Shown: positions 1 to 7,756 of the stretch, in pieces
Numbering within the stretch: position 1 is the first letter of the stretch
Layout of the letters: each line of letters opens with the position of its first letter
From: Paenibacillus anaericanus
GTDB taxonomy: Bacteria; Bacillota; Bacilli; Paenibacillales; Paenibacillaceae
Direction of reading: 5' to 3'
Length of the DNA: 64,000 nucleotides
Assembly (NCBI RefSeq): GCF_003994475.1
Contig: NZ_RZNY01000001.1
Span: 1-64,000, forward strand
The notes under the pieces: generated by a model
Told to the model about the DNA's origin: nothing
What the model saw: the letters and a program-made list of their open reading frames with translations, nothing else
Databases searched by the model: none
Program-made: the position numbers and the translations under genes

Positions 1-153
1 AGCATTGATCTCCGCAATTCATGAATACATACGGTTTTACAATTATGATAGGTTTCAGAAAAAATTAAACAACCTTAGTCCAGTGGAATACCGAACTAAG
101 GCTGCTTAATGTACTTCAGTTTTATTAATGTCTACTTGACGGGGGTAAGATCA
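1..153 (+). mobile_element. Right end of an IS3-family insertion sequence (cut by window edge)
   Basis: The window opens inside an insertion sequence. A transposase C-terminus ends at 109, and 44 bases later a sequence reading TGTCTACTTGACGGGGGTAA, continuing to ...GATCA at 153, has the look of an IS3/IS150-group right terminal repeat, which ends in CA. The exact outer edge and any target duplication cannot be set because the left end lies outside the window. Confidence 0.65.
2..109 (+). CDS. IS3-family transposase OrfB, C-terminal 35 residues (partial)
   Basis: The reading frame is open from the first bases to TAA at 107-109. It encodes a tail with IHEYIRFYN, then RFQKKLNNLSPVEYR, which is the signature end of IS150/IS3-type DDE integrase-like transposases (the 'YN..R....L...SP..YR' motif). 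The DDE catalytic core must lie to the left of the window. The gene ends just before the putative terminal repeat, as usual for this family. It is partial only because of the window edge; whether the element is intact cannot be judged. Confidence 0.8.
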   Translation, partial: ALISAIHEYIRFYNYDRFQKKLNNLSPVEYRTKAA

Positions 154-190
154 TTTTGTCAGCCTCTTAAACATCAATAGCTCTTTCTTT

Positions 191-222
191 TTAAAGTGTC
201 CTTGACAAGGGGTACAGTTTAA
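191..222. repeat. Second IS-end-like sequence between the IS and malP
   Basis: A stretch with the core TGTCCTTGACAAGGGGTACA resembles the terminal repeat at 129-147 (TGTCTACTTGACGGGGGTAA) in order and spacing of TGTC, TTGAC and GGGGT. It could be the solo end of a second, related IS or a decayed duplicate. CCTTGACAAGG inside it is a small palindrome. No transposase frame goes with it, so the assignment is tentative. Confidence 0.35.
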
Positions 223-259
223 TCTACTTCAGATCGGGAACTTCTCTTTTTTTATTTTT

Positions 260-2578
260 TTAGATCGTAACCGCTGAACGTAGTACTTGAACTTCTCCAA
301 GGCTACTTACTGTGTAGCTTTGATCGTAAACCTTGATGGAGACCGAAGTTTCCGTTTCATTCGTTACGGTAACGTTGTTGTCAGTAACGTTCACTTTGAG
401 ACGAGAACCACGGAACATAACTTTGAACGAGAACGATTTCCAGTGGGATGGAATGAATGGATGTAGAATCAGCTCGCCATCCTTCACACGCAATCCACCA
501 AAGCCCTGAACGATAGACATCCATGTTCCCGCCATACTTGTAATATGGCAGCCATCCTCTGTATCGTTATTATAGTTATCGAGGTCGAGTCTGGCCGTAC
601 GCAGATACATTTCATATGCTTTATCTTGATAGCCAAGCTCGCAGGCAAGGATAACATGTAGACAAGGTGACAGGGATGATTCATGAACGGTCAATGGCTC
701 ATAGAAGTCGAAGTTACGTTTCTTAGTCTCCATGTCGTAACGATCACCAAGGAAATAGAGACCTTGTAGTACATCGGCTTGTTTAATGTAGCAAGAGCGC
801 AAAATGCGATCCCATGACCAGTTCTGGTTGATCGGTAAGTGCTCAGGGGCCAGGTCCTTCACGGGTATAAGTTCTTTATCCAAGAAGCCATCTTGTTGTA
901 AGAACACCTGACGTTCCTCATCATAAGGATAGTACATATTGTCTATAATCGTTTTCCATTGCTTCATTTCTTCATCTTGCAGTTTTAGCTTATCAGCCAA
1001 TTCGAGATAATGGGCTTCCTCGTTTGCTTTGAGGTAACTTATTACTTCCAATGTGTACTCTAGCGTCCAAACGGCAATTCGGTTAGTGTACCAGTTATTG
1101 TTGACATTGTTCTCATACTCGTTTGGTCCGGTAACGCCAAGAATTACATATTTCCCCTTAGCAGCTGAGTAGTTAACACGTTGTTCCCAGAAACGAGAGA
1201 TTTCCACGAGAACCTCTAAACCGTATTGCCCTAGGTAGGATTTGTCACCAGTATAGTTAACGTAGTTATAGATTGCGTAAGCGATCGCACCATTCCGATG
1301 GATTTCTTCAAATGTGATTTCCCACTCGTTATGGCATTCTTCGCCGTTCATCGTGACCATCGGGAAAAGGGCACCTTTAGTGAATCCAAGCTTTCTAGCG
1401 TTTTCCTTCGCCTTCTCCAAGTGTTTATAACGGTATATGAGTAGGTTACGAGCAATATCTGATTCCGCCGTACTGAGATAGAATGGGACGCAATATGCCT
1501 CAGTATCCCAGTAAGTGCTTCCGCCGTATTTCTCACCCGTGAAGCCTTTAGGTCCGATATTTAAACGGTCGTCTTCCCCGCTGTAGGTTTGATTCAATTG
1601 AAAAATGTTAAAGCGCACCGCTTGTTGTGCCGAGACATCTCCTTCAATGATAATGTCGCTGCCTTTCCATTTCTCATTCCATGCTACCGCTTGTTCAGCA
1701 AGCAATGCTTCAAATCCAGCTGCTTTTGCAGCTAGAAGCGAATTCTTCCCGGCCGGAACTAGTTCACCAAGCCCATAGTTACGGGAAGTAACGTTGGCTA
1801 CATATTTGTACAGGGTTAAAGGGATACCTTGTTCCGCATGTACTGTGAATTCACTGGCTACATATTTCTCGCGTTCGGTTAGCGATGGTTCAATATCTAA
1901 CTTCTCATCACTCTTATAAACGTCAAAGGCCATGATGGAGGTGATATGGAAGTCCAGCTTTTTAGTCTTTAAGGTAAGGTAGGAAAGATCACTAGCGGCT
2001 GATTTTTCTACTTCAAGCCAGAATTTTTCCTCATAGTTGGAGTCCTTGTTCTGAACGTCGCCGTCAAGATAAGGGACAACCGTAATGGAACCTGAAAAAT
2101 TGAGTGGAGTTACCTGATAACGAATCGCTCCAATTTCGTGACGTGTGATGCTGACGAAACGGATAGTTTTCACTTCAATTTCTTTACCGTCCTCAAGCGT
2201 GGCTACAAAGCTACGGGACAAGTATCCTTCTTTCATGTTTAATTCACGAACGAAGTCTTTAACATTGCATTTTGCCAAATCTAAAGCCGTTCCCTCTATG
2301 AATACATTAATACCAATCCAGTTCGTGCTGTTCAACACTTTGGCAAAGTATTCAGGATAACCATTCTTCCACCAGCCAACACGGGTTTTGTCGGGATAGT
2401 ATACTCCAGCCATGTAGCTACCTTGTAAGGAGGCACCGCTATATTGCTCTTCGAAATTAGCTCGTTGCCCCATGAATCCGTTACCAATACTAAAGATACT
2501 TTCGGATATCTCATGCGTTGTCGGATCAAAAGAATCTTCAATAATTGACCATTCATCCAGTTTTAAATATTGTTTCAC
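260..2578 (-). CDS. malP: Maltose phosphorylase (GH65)
   Basis: This 772-residue protein is a cytoplasmic GH65 phosphorylase. It should split maltose with phosphate into glucose and beta-glucose 1-phosphate. The general acid sits in a GPNEYENNVNNNWYTN block, with Glu at residue 487, the same position known for Lactobacillus brevis maltose phosphorylase. N-terminal beta-sandwich (about 1-270), (alpha/alpha)6 barrel (about 320-690) and C-terminal beta sheet fit the full family length; no signal peptide is seen. It lies 74 bases downstream of pgmB, whose product consumes beta-glucose 1-phosphate, which supports maltose over trehalose or kojibiose as substrate. ATG start with an AAAGGAGCC-like site just upstream on the minus strand. 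Confidence 0.92.
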   Translation of the reverse strand: MKQYLKLDEWSIIEDSFDPTTHEISESIFSIGNGFMGQRANFEEQYSGASLQGSYMAGVYYPDKTRVGWWKNGYPEYFAKVLNSTNWIGINVFIEGTALDLAKCNVKDFVRELNMKEGYLSRSFVATLEDGKEIEVKTIRFVSITRHEIGAIRYQVTPLNFSGSITVVPYLDGDVQNKDSNYEEKFWLEVEKSAASDLSYLTLKTKKLDFHITSIMAFDVYKSDEKLDIEPSLTEREKYVASEFTVHAEQGIPLTLYKYVANVTSRNYGLGELVPAGKNSLLAAKAAGFEALLAEQAVAWNEKWKGSDIIIEGDVSAQQAVRFNIFQLNQTYSGEDDRLNIGPKGFTGEKYGGSTYWDTEAYCVPFYLSTAESDIARNLLIYRYKHLEKAKENARKLGFTKGALFPMVTMNGEECHNEWEITFEEIHRNGAIAYAIYNYVNYTGDKSYLGQYGLEVLVEISRFWEQRVNYSAAKGKYVILGVTGPNEYENNVNNNWYTNRIAVWTLEYTLEVISYLKANEEAHYLELADKLKLQDEEMKQWKTIIDNMYYPYDEERQVFLQQDGFLDKELIPVKDLAPEHLPINQNWSWDRILRSCYIKQADVLQGLYFLGDRYDMETKKRNFDFYEPLTVHESSLSPCLHVILACELGYQDKAYEMYLRTARLDLDNYNNDTEDGCHITSMAGTWMSIVQGFGGLRVKDGELILHPFIPSHWKSFSFKVMFRGSRLKVNVTDNNVTVTNETETSVSIKVYDQSYTVSSLGEVQVLRSAVTI

Positions 2579-2652
2579 GTTAATCGGCTCCTTTAAGTCA
2601 TCATACTGATGATATTATATGGTGAATAGCGAAAACTACTGCCTAGTGATAT

Positions 2653-3321
2653 CTACATGCAGGAGTCTGTTGTTAGTTCTTGCAGACGGTCTACCGACAT
2701 GTTTTGGAGTGAGGGGATCACGAAATCAGCACTGCCAAGAGTCTGTGGTGATCCAATACCCACACAAGCCATACCAGCGCGACGTGCGGCCTCAATTCCC
2801 GCCTCAGCATCTTCAAAGACGACACATTGCTCTGGAAGAACACCTAATTCAGCAGCTCCAAGTATAAACACCTCTGGATCGGGTTTGGCACTCGCCGTTC
2901 GAGTCCCATCAATAATCACGTCGAAATATGGAGTAAGGCCTGTATTATTTAGGATCGTCATTGCATTTTTACTGGCGGATCCTAAGGCAATCTTTAGGCC
3001 ATGATCGCGGCATTCTTTAACAAACTCCAGCGCACCGGATAAGATTTCTGAATGATCCATCGTCGAGATGGACTGGAAATACCAATCGTTTTTACGAGTT
3101 GCAAGCTCATTTTTGATGGATTCATCCAAGCTAAGCCCACCGATACTCAATAAAATGTCTAGTGAGGCCATACGACTAACACCTTTTAGCTTCTCGTTAT
3201 CTTGTTCAGTAAATTCAAATCCTAGTTCATATGCTAATCGTTGCCAAGCTAGATAGTGATATTTAGCGGTATCAACTAAGACACCATCTAAATCGAATAA
3301 ACAAGCTTTAATGGGGGACAT
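2653..3321 (-). CDS. pgmB: Beta-phosphoglucomutase
   Basis: This 222-residue HAD-superfamily enzyme should convert beta-glucose 1-phosphate, the product of MalP, to glucose 6-phosphate for glycolysis. HAD motif I is DLDGVLVDT with nucleophile Asp10 and acid/base Asp12; motif II is in GSASKNA; the motif III Lys is in SAKPDPEVF; motif IV is VVFEDAEAGIEAA. The helical cap lies between motifs I and II, as usual for subfamily I mutases, and the length is normal. A GAGGAGAAAG ribosome site precedes the ATG. It is the first gene of the pgmB-malP unit, with an MdxR-type operator 21-34 bases upstream of the start. B. subtilis calls the equivalent gene pgcM. Confidence 0.93.
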   Translation of the reverse strand: MSPIKACLFDLDGVLVDTAKYHYLAWQRLAYELGFEFTEQDNEKLKGVSRMASLDILLSIGGLSLDESIKNELATRKNDWYFQSISTMDHSEILSGALEFVKECRDHGLKIALGSASKNAMTILNNTGLTPYFDVIIDGTRTASAKPDPEVFILGAAELGVLPEQCVVFEDAEAGIEAARRAGMACVGIGSPQTLGSADFVIPSLQNMSVDRLQELTTDSCM

Positions 3322-3342
3322 TTAACTTTCTCCTCTCAATAG

Positions 3343-3356
3343 CGCAAACGTTTGAA
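3343..3356 (-). promoter_or_regulatory. LacI-type operator upstream of pgmB-malP
   Basis: CGCAAACGTTTGAA with the perfect core CAAACGTTTG (3345-3354) lies between a TTTACA-like -35 (3367-3362 on the minus strand) and the ribosome site of pgmB. The central CG and palindrome are typical of LacI/CcpA-family operators. The same core recurs at the other maltodextrin promoters here, so MdxR is the likely ligand. The -10 box is weak. Confidence 0.7.
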
Positions 3357-3370
3357 CAAAGTGTAAAAAA

Positions 3371-3400
3371 TAAAAGAAGCAGAATGCTTCATTTATTTTT
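3371..3400 (-). terminator. Intrinsic terminator after mdxR
   Basis: GAAGCA-GAA-TGCTTC forms a hairpin that extends through A/T pairs. On the minus strand it is followed by a T-rich run, so it ends the mdxR transcript before the pgmB promoter. Confidence 0.75.
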
Positions 3401-3411
3401 GTGCTTATTAC

Positions 3412-4446
3412 TTAGTGCTTCGGTACAGAGTACATAGACGAATCGCGAACAATTAAGCGATGAGGAATGATCTGTCGCTTTTGGTAAGATGCATCGTTAC
3501 TGTTCTGAATAGACTGGATCAAGACCTGGGAAGCGGTATAACCTAAGTTATATATCCCGATATCTATACTACTCAGTGGTGGTGTTGATAATTCCGTTAA
3601 AGGAATGTTATTGAAGCTAACTAGACATAAATCCTCAGGAACTTTGTAATTGAGCTCATTTAATCCACGTAAAACACCGAAGGCAACGACATCGTCGATC
3701 AGCACAATGGATGTGGGACGATCAGGGAGATTCATGAAGAATGACATGGCTCGGTAGCCGCTTTCCTGAAGGAACTCACCTTCCACAATCCATTCTTGTT
3801 TCGACTCGAGTCCGGCATCATGAAGTGCGTCTAAGTAGCCCTTGAGTCGATCCTTGGATACAACAAGATGTGGTGGTCCACTGACGAATCCAATTCGCTC
3901 ATGTCCCAAAGAGATTAGGTGTTTCGTGGCATCATAAGAAGCCTGTACGTTATTGTTATCTACCGATAAAATGTCGGGATATTGTTCACTGCGTCCGATC
4001 AAGACGAAATTATGTCCATTGTCATGTAAAAAATCGATAACTGGATCGTCTTTGCGCGAATAAAGTAGAATCACTCCATCAACCCGACGTCCATTCAGAA
4101 GCCTAGATACTCCATCAACTTCTTCTTTCTCATTAGAACCTGAACTGATCAACACATCGTATCCCAGACGACTAGCTTGTGTCACAATACCACGAATCAA
4201 CTCCATGAAGAAAAAGTTAGAGAATAACTCCTCGGCTGATTTCGGTAACATGATACAAATACTATTCGTTGTTTTGGAAACTAGGCTCTTGGCCATGATG
4301 TTAGGGTGATAACCCATCTCTTCCATAATAAGTTTTACTTTTCTTGAAGTTTCGGTACTGATTCTAGGGTGATTGGATAGTACCCGGGACACGGTAGAAG
4401 GTGATACTCCAGCCCTTTTGGCAACATCCTTTATGGTTACAGCCAT
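3412..4446 (-). CDS. mdxR: LacI-family regulator of maltodextrin genes
   Basis: This 344-residue protein has a LacI helix-turn-helix at residues 3-25 (VTIKDVAKRAGVSPSTVSRV), the hinge helix region ending in AKSLVSK, and a periplasmic-binding-protein-like effector domain from about residue 60. B. subtilis MdxR (YvdE) and other MalR proteins are the closest functional match, judged from the flanking genes. It probably senses maltose or maltodextrin. It has its own terminator, so it is transcribed separately from pgmB-malP. An imperfect operator, GAACCGTTTGCTT, lies about 20 bases upstream of its start and could give autoregulation. Effector and exact target sites are inferred, not shown. Confidence 0.85.
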   Translation of the reverse strand: MAVTIKDVAKRAGVSPSTVSRVLSNHPRISTETSRKVKLIMEEMGYHPNIMAKSLVSKTTNSICIMLPKSAEELFSNFFFMELIRGIVTQASRLGYDVLISSGSNEKEEVDGVSRLLNGRRVDGVILLYSRKDDPVIDFLHDNGHNFVLIGRSEQYPDILSVDNNNVQASYDATKHLISLGHERIGFVSGPPHLVVSKDRLKGYLDALHDAGLESKQEWIVEGEFLQESGYRAMSFFMNLPDRPTSIVLIDDVVAFGVLRGLNELNYKVPEDLCLVSFNNIPLTELSTPPLSSIDIGIYNLGYTASQVLIQSIQNSNDASYQKRQIIPHRLIVRDSSMYSVPKH

Positions 4447-4465
4447 AATAAAACTCCTCTGTGGA

Positions 4466-4478
4466 ACCGTTTGCTTTT
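4466..4478. promoter_or_regulatory. Imperfect LacI-type operator near mdxR start
   Basis: GAACCGTTTGCTT (AAGCAAACGGTTC on the other strand) is a degenerate form of the GCAAACGTTTG operator seen at 3343, 7559 and 15451. It lies in the mdxR leader, a typical autoregulation position. Confidence 0.4.
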
Positions 4479-4682
4479 ACATTGTAATTTTAATCTAAAG
4501 GTAATAGATTGTAAATAGATATTCCCAGTGAAAGTGTGACCTAAGAATGAACTAACCCTAATCATGTCTATATATGTGAATATTAACCTGGTAAATATGA
4601 ATGATATAGGTTTTTTTGGGTATGTCCAGGAATTGTATCTGATATTTTTGCAATAAAATAAATTAGAGCTGGATTATGGTTT

Positions 4683-4697
4683 GAGCAAACGTTTTAC
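4683..4697 (+). promoter_or_regulatory. LacI-type operator in the mdxR / HTH gene gap
   Basis: GAGCAAACGTTTTAC shares 11 consecutive-core bases with the site at 7559 (GTGCAAACGTTTTTA). The 360-base gap 4447-4806 otherwise shows no gene; it is A/T-rich. The site could act on mdxR (about 240 bases away) or on a promoter reading toward the small gene at 4807. Confidence 0.5.
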
Positions 4698-4751
4698 ATA
4701 AAGGGAGGATTGAAAGAGATTTCTCTAATTGGCTCAAATTTTGTGCATTCA

Positions 4752-4760
4752 TGGTATAAT
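4752..4760 (+). promoter_or_regulatory. Extended -10 promoter for the small HTH gene
   Basis: TGGTATAAT is a perfect extended -10 (TGnTATAAT). Transcription would begin near 4767, after the TTG at 4729 and the ATG at 4759 but before the ATG at 4807. This argues for 4807 as the true start of the downstream gene. Confidence 0.55.
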
Positions 4761-4806
4761 GAAGGATCTAGTTAAAAAGAATGATTTAAGAAAGGGTTTA
4801 TTATAT

Positions 4807-5034
4807 ATGCTTGCATTTGAGGATTGGAATCAAAAGGCGAAGAAAACTTTTAATGCGACAAGTAATGAAGTTGTATTAACGGTTACGGAAGCAGGGGAAT
4901 CTTTAGGTCTAACTAAGGATCAAATGAAAGTTTATGTGGATAAAAACAAACTAACTAAAGTTCCAATCATGAGAAATGTCCATAGGTATCTATTGTTGAA
5001 GAGTGAAATAGATAAGATCGTTAGTAACATGTAG
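4807..5034 (+). CDS. Small helix-turn-helix domain protein
   Basis: A 75-residue protein whose middle, VTEAGESLGLTKDQMKVYVDK, looks like a MerR/excisionase-type helix-turn-helix, followed by a short wing (VHRYLLLKSEIDKI). The frame is open back to a TTG at 4729, but that start has no ribosome site at proper distance and would lie upstream of the extended -10 promoter. ATG 4807 has AAGAAAGGG (4788-4796) ten bases upstream. Function is unknown; it could be a small DNA-binding regulator. It lies inside the maltodextrin locus between two divergent blocks, 75 bases before another small gene, and there is no evidence that it belongs to the sugar pathway. Confidence 0.6.
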   Translation: MLAFEDWNQKAKKTFNATSNEVVLTVTEAGESLGLTKDQMKVYVDKNKLTKVPIMRNVHRYLLLKSEIDKIVSNM

Positions 5035-5109
5035 ACTGGTTTTTATTACAACGCCTATCTGTATATTGTGTTGTTCACAACATAAGCCGATATAGTAGGG
5101 AGGATTTTA

Positions 5110-5346
5110 GTGGAGTATACAGAGAATGACGTTGCCGAATGGATGGTAAATGAAATCAAGTTTAAAGGAATCCTTAGTCAAAGTGATGCCATAGACTATG
5201 TCAAGTCACATTTCGGGGATGAGTTTGTTTTTGTGAATGAGAAGGGACATTCATCACTTTCCAAAGAAGTGAAGAAGGTGTTTCGTAAACTGCACGCTGG
5301 GAAGATTGCCTGGGATAGAGATGGGTTTTTCTGGGCGTGGACCTAA
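5110..5346 (+). CDS. Small conserved protein, DUF6953-like
   Basis: A 78-residue acidic protein starting at GTG with AGGGAGG (5097-5103) at good distance. It has an N-terminal helical part (VAEWMVNEIKFKG), a DAIDYVKSHFGDEFVFVNEKG middle and a C-terminal KLHAGKIAWDRDGFFW. From memory it resembles small Bacillus proteins annotated as DUF6953; this is not certain. No catalytic motif, signal peptide or membrane segment is visible. It ends in front of a strong bidirectional terminator shared with the convergent amylase gene. Confidence 0.6.
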   Translation: MEYTENDVAEWMVNEIKFKGILSQSDAIDYVKSHFGDEFVFVNEKGHSSLSKEVKKVFRKLHAGKIAWDRDGFFWAWT

Positions 5347-5359
5347 TAGGTATCAAATA

Positions 5360-5405
5360 AAATAAGCAGGTGCCTAAGTAGTATATAATAGGCACCTGCT
5401 TATTT
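5360..5405. terminator. Bidirectional intrinsic terminator
   Basis: Arms at 5360-5376 and 5389-5405 (core AAGCAGGTGCCT / AGGCACCTGCTT) pair perfectly over 17 bases with a 12-base loop. A-rich and T-rich flanks on both sides let it end both the gene at 5110 and the convergent amylase gene. Confidence 0.85.
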
Positions 5406-5427
5406 CGGTTGGTATTGTGTATTTTTC

Positions 5428-7173
5428 CTACTTGATTGCCGTTAGTATAGCATATCCATAGGCTGGAAGGTGGACTGATAATGTGTTACCCTTCGCCTCT
5501 ATTGTGATGTCGTTGTTGGTATTTAACCACATGCATTGCTCCACTACTAACTCTATCGTCTGAGCGGAATTATCGTTATTGAGCAGTACGAGTACTGTTT
5601 CATCACCAAGCTGGCGCTTGAAGGCTAACTTTGTAGCGGATTCTTCAGCCAACAAAAACTGGAGCGAACCTGTTCGTAGTGCAGGAAGTTCCTTGCGCAG
5701 AGAAATTAGTCGTTGGTAGAAATTAAATAAGTCGCGATCTTGTAACGTTTCATCCCATTCCATACATTTTCGGCTATCCGGATCTTGTCCACCGTCGAGA
5801 CCGATTTCACTACCGTAGTAGATACAAGGCGTTCCGCTATAAGTAAATAATAACATGGAAGCCAATTTCATTTTATTCTTGTTCCCCTCACAAACAGTTA
5901 GCAGACGTGGAGTATCATGACTATCGAGTAGGTTGAATGCAACTTCACTTGCCTGCTGCGGATAACGCGATAACTGTTTGCCGATAGCATGAGCGAAGCC
6001 TTGAGCGTCTAAGGTTCCATTTGCGATAAAATCTAGTACAGCATCGGTAAAAGGATAGTTCATGACTGCATCAAATTGATCTCCTTGCAACCAATTGGAT
6101 GACTCATTCCAAACCTCCCCAAGAATATATGCCTCAGGGTTAGCTTGTTTCACAACTTTACGGAACTCCCGCCAAAATTGATGATCGACCTCATTCGCTA
6201 CATCTAGTCTCCAACCGTCGATTCCGACTTCTTTAATCCAAAAATGTGCAACTTGCAGCAGGTAGTCCCGTACCTCTGGATTACCAGTATTTAGTTTAGG
6301 CATTATCGGATCAAAAGAAAAAGTGTCATAGGTTGGAATCCCATCAACCACATTTAAAGGGAACTTATGTATGTGAAACCAATCCCTATAAACGGAATGT
6401 TCTCCCTTATCAAGTACATCAACGAATGGCGCGAACTTCTTACCTGAATGATTGAACACCGCGTCGAGTAGAATGCGAATTCCCCGCTCATGACAAGCGA
6501 TAACAAGTTGTTTCATGGTCTCTACATCACCAAAATGTGGATCGATTGTCATGTAATCGGTAGTGTCATATTTATGGTTGGTCGTTGCTGTGAATACAGG
6601 CGTGAAATAAATAGCTGTAATGCCGAGTTCGCTTAAGTGATCCAAGTGATGGATAACTCCTTGCAGATCACCTCCAAAGAAATTGTCACGCTCAGGTTTA
6701 CCACCCCAGGGAAGAACACCTGCAGGATCGTTGTGGGGGTCTCCATTGGCGAAGCGTTCCGGGAAAATTTGATAAAAGGTAGCATCTTTAACCCAATCTG
6801 GCACTATAAATATATCGGACGGGTTAAGGTAGGGATATTCAAATAAACGATTGGGGGTAGTTGGGCGTGTAATAGTGAACTCATCCTCGGACATCCAGTG
6901 TTGTTCGTGTCCAGATTGCAACAAAAATCCATATTTCAAACGGCGAAATGGAGGTTTCACCGAACATTCCCAATAATCGAACATTTCATCGCATATTAGC
7001 TTCTTCATAGGAATCAATTCATTTGTTTGCTCCCATGCATATTTGTCACCTATATAAGCAAATACCTCAGAAAGATCATTCTTCTTGGAACGTAACCGAA
7101 GATGAATGGTCTCACGATCATAGGCGTAACACCAGTTTAATCTAGGACGATGATAAATTGCTTCTAGTAGCAT
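5428..7173 (-). CDS. Cytoplasmic neopullulanase / maltogenic amylase (GH13_20)
   Basis: A 581-residue GH13 enzyme without a signal peptide that should hydrolyse imported maltodextrins, cyclodextrins or pullulan fragments to maltose. An N-terminal CBM34-like domain fills about residues 1-125. The barrel carries DAVFNH (237-242), the MPKLN motif (291-295) that marks the neopullulanase/cyclomaltodextrinase group, GWRLDVANE with nucleophile Asp324, GEVW with Glu353, and LLDSHDTPR with Asp420. All three catalytic acids are present. B. subtilis YvdF has the same role next to mdxEFG. The ATG follows an AGGAGG site. Expression probably starts at the promoter at 7353-7326, giving a leader of about 146 bases with a terminator-like hairpin. 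Confidence 0.92.
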   Translation of the reverse strand: MLLEAIYHRPRLNWCYAYDRETIHLRLRSKKNDLSEVFAYIGDKYAWEQTNELIPMKKLICDEMFDYWECSVKPPFRRLKYGFLLQSGHEQHWMSEDEFTITRPTTPNRLFEYPYLNPSDIFIVPDWVKDATFYQIFPERFANGDPHNDPAGVLPWGGKPERDNFFGGDLQGVIHHLDHLSELGITAIYFTPVFTATTNHKYDTTDYMTIDPHFGDVETMKQLVIACHERGIRILLDAVFNHSGKKFAPFVDVLDKGEHSVYRDWFHIHKFPLNVVDGIPTYDTFSFDPIMPKLNTGNPEVRDYLLQVAHFWIKEVGIDGWRLDVANEVDHQFWREFRKVVKQANPEAYILGEVWNESSNWLQGDQFDAVMNYPFTDAVLDFIANGTLDAQGFAHAIGKQLSRYPQQASEVAFNLLDSHDTPRLLTVCEGNKNKMKLASMLLFTYSGTPCIYYGSEIGLDGGQDPDSRKCMEWDETLQDRDLFNFYQRLISLRKELPALRTGSLQFLLAEESATKLAFKRQLGDETVLVLLNNDNSAQTIELVVEQCMWLNTNNDITIEAKGNTLSVHLPAYGYAILTAIK

Positions 7174-7204
7174 TGTGTAATTCCTCCTATATACTTTTGA
7201 TAAT

Positions 7205-7251
7205 CAAAAAAGATACAACTAGGCCGAAGAACTACAGCCGAAGATGTACCT
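7205..7251 (-). terminator. Terminator-like hairpin in the amylase leader (possible attenuator)
   Basis: On the minus strand, AGGTACA (7251-7245) can pair with TGTATCT (7217-7211), followed at once by a run of six T's (7210-7205). It lies between the likely promoter and the amylase start, only 32 bases from the gene. An upstream inverted repeat (7262-7268 with 7286-7292, ATCTCCT/AGGAGAT) is in the same leader. The 7-base stem has one G-U pair, so it is a modest terminator. Confidence 0.4.
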
Positions 7252-7325
7252 TTCGCTAAGAATCTCCTATAGTTCGTATGTGATAAGGAGATAGTAACCT
7301 ATGTAATATCCAATATAGCTCAGGA

Positions 7326-7353
7326 GTATAACACTGTTCAAACCGTTGTACAA
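7326..7353 (-). promoter_or_regulatory. Amylase promoter with operator-like spacer
   Basis: On the minus strand TTGTAC (7353-7348), a 16-base spacer and TTATAC (7331-7326) form a sigma-A-type promoter. The spacer holds GTACAACGGTTTGAA (7351-7337), matching 12 of 15 positions of the operator GTGCAAACGTTTGAA of the lipoprotein amylase. The gap 7174-7756 has no convincing gene; it holds this promoter, its leader and the mdxE promoter. Confidence 0.5.
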
Positions 7354-7558
7354 GATGACAACATATTTTTTTGTGCATAATATTTAAGGAATTAATAGGA
7401 ATATATAATCTAATAAAGTGTTGACTTATAAGGGGAAACATAGGAGTTATCAGCAAAAATCGAGTTATTTTTTTACATTAAATAAAGATAAATTACGATA
7501 AAGTGAGTATGTTGGAGATATCCAAAGATAAGTGGGCAAAAGAACATAAAAACGATAT

Positions 7559-7598
7559 GTGCAAACGTTTTTACAAAGATAGATCTGTGTTGTATGAT
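7559..7598 (+). promoter_or_regulatory. mdxEFG promoter with LacI-type operator
   Basis: GTGCAAACGTTTTTAC (7559-7574) is an MdxR-type operator that overlaps the -35 box TTTACA (7570-7575). A 17-base spacer leads to TATGAT (7593-7598). Transcription would start near 7605, giving a leader of about 150 bases before mdxE. Confidence 0.7.
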
Positions 7599-7701
7599 GT
7601 TTCCGAGGATAAAGCGCTTTCCATCCTAGAAACTGGTCTCGTCTCAGGGTTTTCAAGAGAGATTAAGGTAAAACGAGGGACAACTTCAGGTTTTATGGTA
7701 T

Positions 7702-7713
7702 CGTTTGCGCAAA
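7702..7713. promoter_or_regulatory. Palindrome in the mdxE leader
   Basis: CGTTTGCGCAAA contains the perfect 10-base palindrome TTTGCGCAAA (7704-7713), 43 bases before mdxE. It resembles a catabolite-control or LacI-family site with a central CG and could act as a downstream roadblock. Support is limited to symmetry and position. Confidence 0.35.
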
Positions 7714-7756
7714 TTCTTGGCGGTCATGATGTATACATTTTGGGAGGGGTTATTTA

